In this document: in pieces, positions 10,674 through 21,101 of the stretch | Layout: every line of letters starts with the position of its first letter | Numbering within the stretch: the first letter of the stretch is position 1 | NCBI GenBank assembly: GCA_907163345.1 | Contig: CAJQUN010000001.1 | Span: 4,278,001 to 4,342,000 of the forward strand | Origin: Haberlea rhodopensis | Lineage: Eukaryota; Streptophyta; Magnoliopsida; Lamiales; Gesneriaceae | Direction: 5' to 3' | Length of the DNA: 64,000 nt | Notes under the pieces: generated by a model | The model's database searches: none | What the model was told of the DNA's origin: nothing | Seen by the model: the letters and a program-made list of their open reading frames with translations, nothing else | Program-made: the position numbers and the translations under genes

Positions 10674-10725
10674 ATTTTGTACGATGGATCGTAAAAGGGC
10701 AACTTTATTAGAAAAATAATAAAAT

Positions 10726-11896
10726 TTTGGGGTAATTTTGAAAAGTGATTAAAACTCCAGGGGGTATAATGTAATTAATCCGTCTCCACTTGTAAGGGTA
10801 ATTTGGTAAAGTTGCCGTGGGGTAGGGAGTTAGGATGTAGATGAAAGTATAGTTGGAGAGTTAGAATATAGAATAATGGATAAGAGGAGTTAGGTTAGAG
10901 AAAAGTTTAGGTTTGAGGATTTATTGATAGTTTACCCTAATTTTAAGACCAGAATTCTAATAATTGGAAAATTTGTTTGGTTTCAAACTTAAAAAATTAT
11001 TCTATTTATATATAATTTAATATAATAATCTCAATTTATATATAGTGTTGTAAGGTGTAGATTAGAGAATACAAATGAAAATGTGGTATACTTGATGATG
11101 TATGTTGAACCATGATTTTTACTTATTGATTCTATCATCTCATCTCATCCTTAGTACCAAACGTTTGTTAATGTTATAAAAATTGAAATTTGTCGAACGA
11201 TATATATCCGAGCTAAAAATATATCCACTAAATTGTCCTCGGGTTCAGTTCTTATAGGGTATTTTCGAGTTGAATTCCAGTAAAATACTACACGGAGTGA
11301 AATATATCTCATATAATGCAAAACATTAAATTATTTAATGTGTATCAATATGAATTTTACTTGAATGTTTTGTATAATTATTTCAGCAGTTGATAATCCA
11401 ATAATTATATGAGGGGTACTTCATCCCATTTACTGTAGATAACACCCCATGATGGCATTTATAGATTTCTCAAAGTTGTATTTGGATTGAAAGATTTCAT
11501 ATTCCCCACTCAAATCCATCATTTATGTTTGGATAAAAAAATTGAAGTGGATATTTCAAATTCCTCATTCTTCTGACATGCATTTTCCTTCGTATTTTAG
11601 GAGAATTTGAAATACAATAACCTGCATGTCGTTTCAAATCCATGAATTTCAAATGATTAGATTTACAATCATTTACTTTCGATCAAACTCTTCAATTCAA
11701 ATGCTACCTAAAACTCATGAATCTTGGACTCTTCAAATATTAATAACGTGGATGTATTTGGCTTGATATATTTGAAGTTTAGGATTCAAATTCATAATAA
11801 TAAATCCATTAAATTTATTTGGTTACATTCGTTTAACAAGGGATTTAGAATCCTAATCTAACTATTTTTCAAGTCACTGGAATAGATTTCAAATTT
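10726..11896. other. AT-rich intergenic DNA, no gene seen
   Basis: No coding frame with family resemblance. The part 11450-11830 is made of loosely repeated AAATTCAAATT-type stretches that probably derive from old, unrecognisable inserts. Confidence 0.5.
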
Positions 11897-12218
11897 AGGG
11901 TAAATTTCAAAAATAGTTTCATAGATGCAATTCCAGTCTCAACTTTTAGAAGTAATCAAAAATAGTACTATCAAAATTGTTTTAACTAAAATAGTCCCAA
12001 ACTTTTTGTTTTTGATCAAAAGTGATCCCAAAGCACCTTATTCAATTACGTGATCACTTTTGTTAAAAATAATTTATATGGGACTAATAAAAACATTCAT
12101 GTGAAACTATTTTTGATTGTAAACAATTTATGTGAGATTATATTTGATTATTTCTAAAAATTTGGGACTAGTATTGAAAATACTCATATTCTATGGGACC
12201 ATTTTTTAAATTTACCCT
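11897..12218. mobile_element. MITE with terminal inverted repeats, 322 bp
   Basis: The ends AGGGTAAATTT and AAATTTACCCT are inverted, and imperfect inverted homology continues for about 70 bp on each side (for example TTTTAGAAGTAATC against its complement). A 7-bp flank CAAATTT/CAAGTTT (11890-11896 and 12219-12225), one mismatch, may be the target duplication. No coding capacity. The superfamily is uncertain. Confidence 0.7.
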
Positions 12219-12675
12219 CAAGTTTATTTCAATAATTAACATATATATATCTTTTTCCCTCTATTTTCATGGTTTGACATAAAAAAAAAAAGTTCTACAC
12301 CGCAACATCATAAAATAATAATTAAAAGAACACATCTAATATGGCATAACAGTTAGAGAAGAAATTACATACGTATTTCTAATATTCACAACATTCACTT
12401 ATTTTTGTCCCAAAATCTTGGTCACGCCCTCTTTGATTCCATTCGTGAAGAAAAGAGGATTCCATAAATCCATCCAATTTTCACAATTTCGTCCTGCAAA
12501 GAAGGATCACAAAATCGAATCTTGATGGTAAAGGTTATGTGTAATTCTGTAAAGAATATAAATTTTCATTCAGATTAAAATAATTCGCTCCCCGAGTAAA
12601 TTTCGAAGTCAAATACTAGCTAAGACAGAAAATTCTTGTATGGACAGAGTCTTACATTACACAAACACACATAAA

Positions 12676-12719
12676 TGTATTTATATATATATATATGTCT
12701 ATGTATTTATATATATATG
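12676..12719. repeat. (TA)n microsatellite, interrupted
   Basis: Two runs of TATATATA separated by GTCTATGTATT, just 3' of the palmitoyltransferase coding region. Confidence 0.8.
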
Positions 12720-12800
12720 TCTATTCTGTTTGTGTGTTTTTGTATGGCAGGACCCGGTTCATACAAGAATTTCTCGGCCAAGACTGGAAATGAACTTACA

Positions 12801-15800
12801 TTATACCCGAAGCACTGCTGATGAAGTTCTTTGTGAGCTATTTTCGGTTCCATCATCATCATCCTCAGCCGCATTACTCTCTCTGCTGTCATCTCCTTCT
12901 TGAGCCATTGGAAACAAAAAGGGATCGTGTACAATTTTTCCTCCTCGGTCCTTCTTTAAGCTGTCATCGATTCCTTTATAATCGAGATTCTGCAAAAGAT
13001 CCGGATGAGGTTTACCATCTTTTCCAAGAATGCCGGCTTCCAGATCCATCTTCCCATTTGGTTTCATAATGTCGCCACCGAATTTCTTCGTTATGGATTC
13101 TAAAATCGTGTCGTCTTCTTCAGTCACCCATTCGCGGAAGTTTATCAGTGAAGGTACGGTCTTGGAGAAAAAGATTTCCTTGAGGTTTTTGATCATGCCT
13201 TGATTGTATGGATTTTCCTTCTTATCGTAACGGTATCGAAAGTTTTCATACGTTGTCTGTGGAATTGTTGGCCCGATGCTTAGAATGTATAGAAACCAAG
13301 AAAATAACAATATGTATAGCATGGCTATTTCATCACAGGTGTAAATGGATAACCATAGTTTTACAATACATCACAGGTGCATTAGGCAGTCAAAAATATT
13401 TAGCAATTTATCAAGTCACTTCTACCATATGATTTAACCGTGTTTAAATGAAGGCTAACCTGGTTGGTGCAGATGAGATAGAAATGAAATACGCTTAGCC
13501 CACCAACGAACCACACCACAACAAAGCAGTAAACTATAAGAGCAACTGACACGATATCCCTCGACATGCTAGTCCAAATGCGACCCGGTTGTTCAAGGAG
13601 ATTCAACAAAGAAAATGTAAAAACATATATGCACAAGATTGTTGAAGATGACACGAACAAGATGAAAGTCCGGTAGTTGCGCTGCATCAAATCAACCAAA
13701 GAGGGAAATGCATACACTTGTAAATCGAGATAATAAAACATCAACCACAGTAAAATATCAGTTGGTTTATGAATGTTTATTTGGCCTCTCGTTCTATGAC
13801 ATCCAAGATCAATATGGATACACTGAAGAATTTTGCCTATAAGTTAATGTACATAATGATAGAATGAGTTGCCAGCAGGGTGAGTTCCATTCTGCACAAT
13901 CGTTTGAATTACCTTTGGGTTGCCTGTAATATCATTATATCACATCGGGCCCACAAGGTGGAGGTTCATAAGGCCAACTTCTTGCATGGACAGGTCGTGT
14001 CATACACCGATACAGGAGGAACACTAATACAGGAGGACATGTTCATACAATAATTTCTCGTTCATAAGCGAGACTTATACAACGGGTTCCACTGGAAATT
14101 ACTCTGTAATTTCATTTACTTTGCAATGTTCGAATATATTTCATGAGAAACTCCGCCAGTAATATACATCACTTGTGATATGTATCACTGTCTGTCCCAA
14201 GCCAGGGTAAATGAGGAGGGTGATGGTAGGCCTGTGACAGCCAGCGAGATAAATTAGTCACATCTCAATGAATTGCATTGGGGCGTTCCCTACACAGCGA
14301 TGCGCTGCACCGGATACCGGGTGTAGTTATAAGTGGGAAAGACTGCTACTCTGCTAGGTCGTCGCCCAGAAGCGACGCGCCACATCGACGCCTGGGTGTG
14401 GTGTCAAATGAGCAAGGGTTCCCTCACGCGAGTCGGGGTAAATAAGTTAGCTCGAAACCAAGACAATATGATTCATTTAGCCTATTGGAATGTAGGTTCC
14501 TTTATCGGTAGATTAGCAGAGTTAGTAGAGACTATGAGTAGAAGAAAAATTAGTATTATGTGTATGCAGGGGACCAAATGGGTAGGTGAGAAAGCCAGAA
14601 CTATAGCTCATTGGGGTTATAAACTTTGGTACATAGGTAAGGATAAGAATCGTAATGTGGTAGGTATAATCGTAGAAAATAAACTACTCGAGTATGTAGT
14701 TAAAGTTAGGAGGAATAGAGATAGGATAATATTGGTTAAGCTAGTTTTAGGCAACGATATTTTTAATATCATTAGTGCTTATGCACCCCAAATTGGTCTA
14801 GAGGAGGCTATTAAACGGAAATTTTTTGGGAAGATCTAAACGACGTGGTGCAAGGATGAGAAAATCTTCATCAGGGAGATTTCAATGGGCACATAGGTTC
14901 TGAGCGGGATGGTAATGAGAGTGTTCATGGAGGCTATGGCATTGGGGACAGGAACGCAGCAAGTAATTCACTTTTGGATTTTGCCATGTCATATAACTTA
15001 GTCCTAGCGAATACCTGGTTCAAGAAGAGGTCCTCTCTTCTAGTTACTTTTAGAAGTGTGTCTAGTGCAACCCAATTAGATTTCTTTTTGGCTGGAAGGA
15101 TAGATATAGTTAAATGCTTGGACTGTAAGGTAATTCCAGGAGAGAGTGTAGTTACCCAACACCGACTTTTAGTTCTAGATGTTAGGATTAAGAATATGGT
15201 TACTAGAATTAAGCATAAGTTAGAACCTAGAATTAAGTGGTGGCGGTTAAAATAAGGTAACTTTGGAGCTTTTGTAGAGAAGGTAGTCGAGGAAGTTAAT
15301 TGGACGCCAAGAGATGATCCTGATACCACATGGCTCGAGGCATTAAGATGGTAGCTAAAGAGCTCATTGGTGAGTCAAGAGGATATGCTCCACCAGGTAA
15401 GGACATACCATGGTGGAGTGAAGACGTAAAGAAGGCTATCGAATCAAGAGGGATGCTTACAAAGAGCTGAAGAAGAACAACAATGGGCAACCTTCGAAAG
15501 GTATAAGCTTGCCAAAAAAGAAGCGAAGACAGCGGTTCGAAATGCTAGAGCTAAAGTCTACAAAGAAGTGTACGATAAAATGGATACCAAGGAGGCAGAA
15601 AAATATATCTACAGGATTACCCGAGCGAGGAAGAGGAAGACAAGAGACTTATGTGCAGTGAAATGCATAAAATATGAGAACCATAAAATCTTGGTTAGAG
15701 ATGAAGGCATCAAAACAAGATGGAAGAATTATTTTAATAGTTTGTTCAATAGCGGCTTTAGCCAAGATTTAGGTGATCTTAACATCCATCAACATGATGT

Positions 15801-18800
15801 AAACCTTGAGTTTACTCGCAGAACTAGAGACTCTGAGGTTAAAGAATCTTTGAACAAAATTAAAGCACGAAGAGCAGTTGGTCCTGATGGATTCCCTATT
15901 GAAGTATGGAGATGATTAGGACCGACGGGTATAAAGTGGCTAATAGATCTATTTAACAAGATTTGGAGGAGTCACAAAATTCTAATGAATGGAGAAATAA
16001 TAATATCATCCCTATCTATAAGAACAAGTGTGGCATTCAGAGTTGCACCAACTACCGTGGTATAAAACTCATGTGTCACACAATGAAGCTTTGGCAGAGA
16101 TAATTGAATGTCGTTTAAGGAGGGAGGTTAAGATATCGGAGAACCAATTTGGGTTCATGCCGTGACGGTCAACTACTGAAGCTATCCATTTACTTCGTCA
16201 ACTTGTCGAGCACTATCGAGAGAGGAGTAAAGATCTGAATATGATCTTTACAGACTTAGAGAAGGCCTACGATAAAGTACCAATGGAGATATTATGGTGG
16301 GCTTTGATGAAGAAAAAAGTTCACAACAAGTATGTCAATATAATCAAGGACATGTTCGACGAAGTAGCATCCAATGTGAGAATGTGCAGTGGGGTGACAA
16401 TTAAATTCTCGATAACTATTGGATTGCATCAAGGGTCTGCGTTGAGTCATTTCCTGTTCGCCCTAGTGATAGATGAGATAACAAAAGACATACAGACTGA
16501 ATTACCTTGGAACATACTTTTTACTGACGATGTTGTGTTAATCGACGAGACAATGGCAGGGGTAAATGCCAAATTGGAGTTATGGAGAGAGACGTTGGAA
16601 TCAAATGATTTTAGATTAAGTAGGTCTAAAACGGAATATATGGAGTGTAGATTTAGTGGTCGTTCCTTTTGGGATTCCGGTGTTGTAGCAATTGGTGATC
16701 AAGAGGTATCGATGAGCAGCAAGTTTCGATACCTAGGTTCCGTTATCCAAAAGGATGGAGAGATTGACAGTGACGTTAACCACATGATTCAGGCTGACTG
16801 GTTGAAATGGAGAAACGCCACCTGAGTTCTATGTGATCGTAATATCCCGCTGAAATTAAAGGGAATGTTTTATAGAACCGCGGTTAGACCCGCAATGTTG
16901 TATGTGACGGAATGCTGGACACCCAAGAGGAATCACATCCAAAAGATGAGTGTGACAGAGATGTGTATGCTTCGTTGGATGTGCGGTAAGAACAGAAGAG
17001 ATAAAATAAGGAACGAAGATATTAGAGCTGAAGTATGTGTAGCTTGTATAGAAGAGAAGATGTAAGAAAGCCGCTTACGTTGGTTTGGTCATGTTCAACG
17101 TAGGCCCAGCAGTGCAACTGTGCGTCGAGTGGAGTCATGGATTTTGGTCAGTTCACGAGAGCGAGAGGACGACCGAAGAAGACATGGCTCGAAGTTATAC
17201 GCAAAGACTTGGAGTGCAAGAGGATTACAGAAGATATGTTGACCGATAGAAGCGTTTGAAGAAGACTGACGCATGTGTCCGACTCGACTTGATTCTCTCT
17301 ATTGTTCATGTAGCATACCCCAATTGATTGTGATTAAATGCTTTGTTGTTGAGAGTATGAGCTCATATTACTTTGTTCGATTGATCGTAAGCTTCGATGT
17401 TTTAGTTAGGATTTTATGAATGTACTTAAAATGAACAGAGCTCGACCCATCGTTTGAGCCTTTTTCCTTGATACAGCTCGATGATTAAGTTTGAATCAAA
17501 TAAATCAAGCTCTAAATTGAGTTGAACTCGAAAAGATATAATTTTTCGAGTTTCTAGTGGAACATCTAGCTAGTTTAAAACAACGGAGCTCGAGTTCAAA
17601 TATAAAAAGTTGAGAAGTATTTGGCTTAACTCTACATGTGGGAGCTTACAAGGTTGTTGGTTATTCATGGCTGATAAACAAAGAGTGCATCACCAGTTCA
17701 CCAGAGAGTGGAATACTATATAAAGAAACAAAAAGGTTAACTTACAACGCCGATACACTGGCCCACCCACGGACAATGGTGATCGAACCTTTGGACACAG
17801 TTGTTGCAGATCGAGCAATGAGAGGAACGTGGGGGACGATACAGCAAACATGTATCGCAATACTTCACTTTAACCGTATGGCCATTGACAAAGATATCTT
17901 TTGTCCTTGGCAGTTTTAAGTCAGGTGTAGCATTGTTAATCCACTCTATAGATGAATTGGAATTTGACAAGCTGTCTGGCTCAGGTGGCCTCGAGTTCCT
18001 CGGCACTAAACCAGGATTTCTTGAAGATGTCATGATTAGAAAAGTCAAAACCTGTAAATCCCTCCTATGTTAAAAGAACATCATACTTTATAAAACAGAT
18101 ACGCCATTAATTATATGAAGTATACTTATGTTTACGCACCAGAAATGTGAGGACAAGTCCGATCATAAATACAACATGTCCGTATAAGGAATCAACTTCT
18201 GGGATCCTTAAAAGCATCTTTGTACAGAATGTCAATGCAGGAGCTCCTATTAGGAAGGTAGACAGAAGAAGTGATGCCGCATCAGGACCGAAGATCAATC
18301 TCCCTCCACACAAAAATTTCTGCAACTTAAAAGAAGCAGTTCACTGATAAAGCTAGCTATTTTACAGATTGATTCAAATAAGCTCAAACGAAATCAACAC
18401 AACAGTACATGATGGGCAAATGAAACAATAATATCTTTGCCTCAGTATTAAACTTACATCAGCAGATGTGATTCGATGTAATTTTGTCATCAAAGAACTT
18501 TTACAGATCAACAGACATCAAATTTATCAAATTTCTTGAAGTTCAAGGCCAAATTATAGTTCAATGACTTCGAATTTTGTATATATATCCATTCAAAGGG
18601 TTTGTATCACAAACATATACATTATATCATCTCCAACATACAAATTCCATTCAAATGAGAATCAGAGGTATAATATTTGTTTTTCATGAGTGACTGTAAA
18701 AACACAGGCCAAAATTCTCAATCTTTTCCACATAGCAAACATATCGAACAAGAAAATCTGACTAAGCAAATAAATACTTGCAGAGGAATTCAATGTAATA

Positions 18801-19075
18801 ACACAAGTCGAAAAAAGCTTCAAGTTTTATCAAACCCATTAGAAATACAAGATTTTCTTGCACCAAACAAAAATTCATGAAAAAGAACTCACATCTGATA
18901 AATTGAAAATGCTCAGATACAAAATCGCTCAATAATAAAAAACAAAGAATACAAAAAAGGCAAGAAATAGATATACATTTCGACCCTTCCAAACTTGATA
19001 AAGCCTTTTCTTGGATTTAGCAGAATCCATGCATTTGGAGGGCAGAACAAAATCTTGATTTTTCAGCCCACCCAT
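12801..19075 (-). CDS. DHHC-type protein S-acyltransferase
   Basis: Predicted exons on the minus strand: 19075-18977, 18319-18140, 18051-17746, 13681-13460 and 13256-12801. They join in frame into 420 residues, typical for plant PATs. The enzyme attaches palmitate to cysteines of target proteins on endomembranes or plasma membrane. Features: [10 protein letters not shown] and [12 protein letters not shown] at the N terminus; two membrane helices in exon 2 and early exon 3; the Cys-rich domain ([15 protein letters not shown]) with the catalytic DHHC at residues 183-186; two more helices in exon 4; and [20 protein letters not shown] (TTxE motif, residue 270 on) starting exon 5. The C-terminal tail is acidic and Ser-rich. 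It resembles the Arabidopsis PAT04/PAT08 group. Intron 3 (4064 bp) carries a LINE. The second-intron donor GTGCGT is weak. The C terminus could extend by a further exon if a GTAAGT near 12800 is used. Confidence 0.88.
14333..15255 (+). pseudogene. LINE endonuclease domain
   Basis: The segments 14333-14839 and 14974-15255 read as one endonuclease with a broken middle: [65 protein letters not shown], then [17 protein letters not shown] and LVTFRS. The usual catalytic Glu of the QETKW motif is Gly here (QGTKW). The GDFNGHIG region around 14860-14890 is frameshifted. Confidence 0.75.
15568..17065 (+). pseudogene. LINE reverse transcriptase domain
   Basis: Segments 15568-15915, 16241-16825 and 16865-17065 form the [60 protein letters not shown] and the catalytic box, which reads [10 protein letters not shown] (FADD in active relatives). 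[15 protein letters not shown] and [21 protein letters not shown] form the C-terminal part. Several stops and a deletion near 15960-16140 break it. Confidence 0.8.
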
Positions 19076-19492
19076 TAAATCTTCTCCAGATTCTTTTATT
19101 ATTTTTGTCAAATTTCTCCTTTGTTCCCTTGCTAACTATTTCAATTGCAACCATCCATGACATGGGAATGAGGAGATCAAGATTTTATCAGATGGGTGGG
19201 GCTGAAGCATGGAGGAGAACAAGAACAAACACGTGAATGTTTTTATTTATGTAGCTAACATTCCGTCAAAAACAATTTTACCCCAAAACTATTTTCCCTT
19301 CTGTATTCTCTTTCTCTGTTCCCCAAACATTGCAACGGTTGGTTTGAACTTCGAAGGATTATGGTATCCTAATTTCTCGCGGGTTATATACAAGGAAGAT
19401 TTTTTTTTTATCCATTTCTGAGCAATTTTGCGAGACCTCTATAACCGTTTCCAATCTGTCTAATTTTTGGGTATGTCCTAATCTAAATTGTG

Positions 19493-19680
19493 GGGTTTTT
19501 TATTAAAATAATCGAAAAAAAAATAATTTAACAAAATATCCGAATTTTAAAATCGTTTTTAAAATGACCCAAAACGCCATCTCAGATGGCGCCTTCAGGT
19601 AAAGGCGCCATCTGAGATGGCGGCTTCTTTATCTGAAAAAAAATAATTGAAGACGCTATCTTGAATGGCGCCTTCAGTAT
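19493..19680 (+). repeat. Left terminal inverted repeat with palindrome array
   Basis: An AT-rich outer part (to about 19568) is followed by three copies of a palindrome of about 20 bp centred on GCGCCATCTGAGATGGCGC: 19575-19591, 19604-19622 and, more diverged, 19652-19672. The whole stretch is the inverted counterpart of about 23600-23810. Confidence 0.85.
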
Positions 19681-20184
19681 AAAAATAAATCGCCGGCCTC
19701 CTCTTCTTCTTCCTCACTTCTCATCGCCTTCTTCTGAATTTCTTCCTACTTCTCATCGCAGATCTTTACATATTCTTGTGCAAAAATTAAAAAATCATCG
19801 TGATTTATCATTTCTAGAGCTTGCTTGTTCAACATTTTTGAATTTGAGGTAACATTACAAGTTTGAATCGAAATTTTTGAAAGTTGTAAAATTTCAAATA
19901 TGTTGTTGGTTGTTTTTAAATTTTGTTGTTTGGTAGTTTTTATTGAAAAATTAGTTATAGTTTCGAGATAATGGCAAACCGCCGGATGATTTACAAATTT
20001 TTAGTTTTTGCCGGAATTTTTTACTCCGGCACGGCTGGGCGGCTGTTCGGCGGCGGCGGGTTCGGCGCGGCGTCGGCGTCGGCGGCGCTCCGGCAGAGGC
20101 TGCCGTGTTGTCACCGGCAGGGGCGGGTGGTGGTTGCCATGTTGATATTTTGTTATATTGATATTTATTGTGTAATATTTCAGG

Positions 20185-21101
20185 ATGGATTTACAAAGAG
20201 GACGAGGACCGATTGACAATCATCTGCTATCATTGCAGTCAGGTCATCGATCTGAGGCTGTTTGGGCAGGTGATATTGATTCTACACTTCGAGGCAGAAA
20301 CCCTGATAAGTATTTTTGGGATCTTTGCCCCCTCGATACTCGTGTTGCGAGTTTGTTGGACAGTTTTGGTTTTTATGGTGTTTATAGGTCTGGTAGAATT
20401 ACACTTGACTTTCACCTCATCACGGCTTTAGCTGAGAGATGGCGCCGTGAAACACATACTTTCCATCTTAGATCCGGAGAGGCGACCATCACACTGCAAG
20501 ACATTGCAGTTATATGGGCATTGCCAGTAGATGGTAACGTAGTATCCGGTATTGATTATGATAGGAGTATACCTGACTGGCAAGCATATTGCCATATGCT
20601 TTTGGGATTTATACCGGATACTGGACACTTTAAAGGTGCAAAGTTATTTTTATCTGCAATAAACAATCATTTGGTGAATAATGCTCTTACTGAGCACAGT
20701 ACGGAAGAAGATGTAGTCCGTTATACTCGGGGTTGTGTGTTATTGATGTTAGGTGGAATTTTGTTTCCTGATTCGTCCGGCAATACTGTAAAGTTATTAT
20801 ATTTACATATGTTAGAGAATATTCATTTAGTTGGTAATTATAGTTGGGGGAGTGCCGTATTTGCATATTTGTACCGTGAGTTATGCACTTCCTCGATGAG
20901 AGGGAAAAAAGTGATCGGTGGTGCATTACAGGTCGTACAGGTAAACTTTACATTAACACTTTTCAAATGTTTGAAATATTATTGTCGTCATAATAACTGA
21001 TATTATTCCTGATAATATTTTAGATTTGGGCATGGTCAAGATTACCTGGTTTAACTCCTCAACTGGGTGATGCTAGATTCGACACTGGACAAATGTTTTA
21101 G
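20185..21101 (+). CDS. Plant mobile domain (PMD) protein of the MULE
   Basis: Exon 1 is 20185-20940 and exon 2 is 21024-21101 (donor GTAAAC, acceptor TTTTAG), joining in frame to 277 residues. An acceptor-like TTTCAG ends just before the ATG, suggesting a leader intron. Family features: DTRVASLLDSFGFYGVYR, LITALAERWRRETHTFHL, GEATITLQDIAVIWALPVDG and VLLMLGGILFPDSSGN, matching the PMD of MAIN and serine/threonine phosphatase 7 long-form-like proteins. After IWAWSRLPGLTP the protein stops early compared with MAIN (about 500 residues), so the C-terminal half is missing. Its last 29 bases overlap the 3' end of the transposase gene on the other strand. Its role in the element is unknown. Confidence 0.8.

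Larger units (their letters stand above)
3790..10725 (-). mobile_element. Endogenous caulimovirid (pararetrovirus) copy, decayed
   Basis: A degenerate viral genome of about 6.9 kb reads on the minus strand in caulimovirid order: tRNA-Met primer site, N-terminal coiled-coil region, coat-protein/zinc-knuckle region, aspartic protease, reverse transcriptase, RNase H, a downstream ORF, then a 35S-like promoter and poly(A) signal. RT motifs such as FDCKSGFFQ and PQGHY are caulimovirid-type rather than Ty3/gypsy. No integrase was found after the RNase H and no LTRs were seen, which also favours a pararetrovirus. Many stops and frameshifts break it, so it is a fossil. The genus is uncertain; Florendovirus-like endogenous lineages are one possibility. 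Outer borders are approximate. Confidence 0.8.
14185..17355 (+). mobile_element. RTE-type LINE inside intron 3 of the palmitoyltransferase gene
   Basis: A non-LTR retrotransposon of about 3.2 kb, opposite in strand to its host gene. It carries an apurinic-type endonuclease followed by a reverse transcriptase and ends in TTGTTGTTG-like repeats, as plant RTE elements do. The GC-rich 5' leader (from about 14190) also fits. Stops and frameshifts make it inactive. The 5' border is approximate and no clear target duplication was found. Confidence 0.8.

Noticed and set aside
3790..10725. Ty3/gypsy retrotransposon as an alternative to the pararetrovirus
   Set aside because: RT motif spelling is caulimovirid, no integrase follows RNase H, and no LTR pair was found.
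20001..20219. Arg/Pro-rich minus-strand frame and Gly/Ala-rich plus-strand frame at 19971-20216
   Set aside because: Both come from a GC-rich GGCGGCGG stretch in the PMD leader; no conserved domain.
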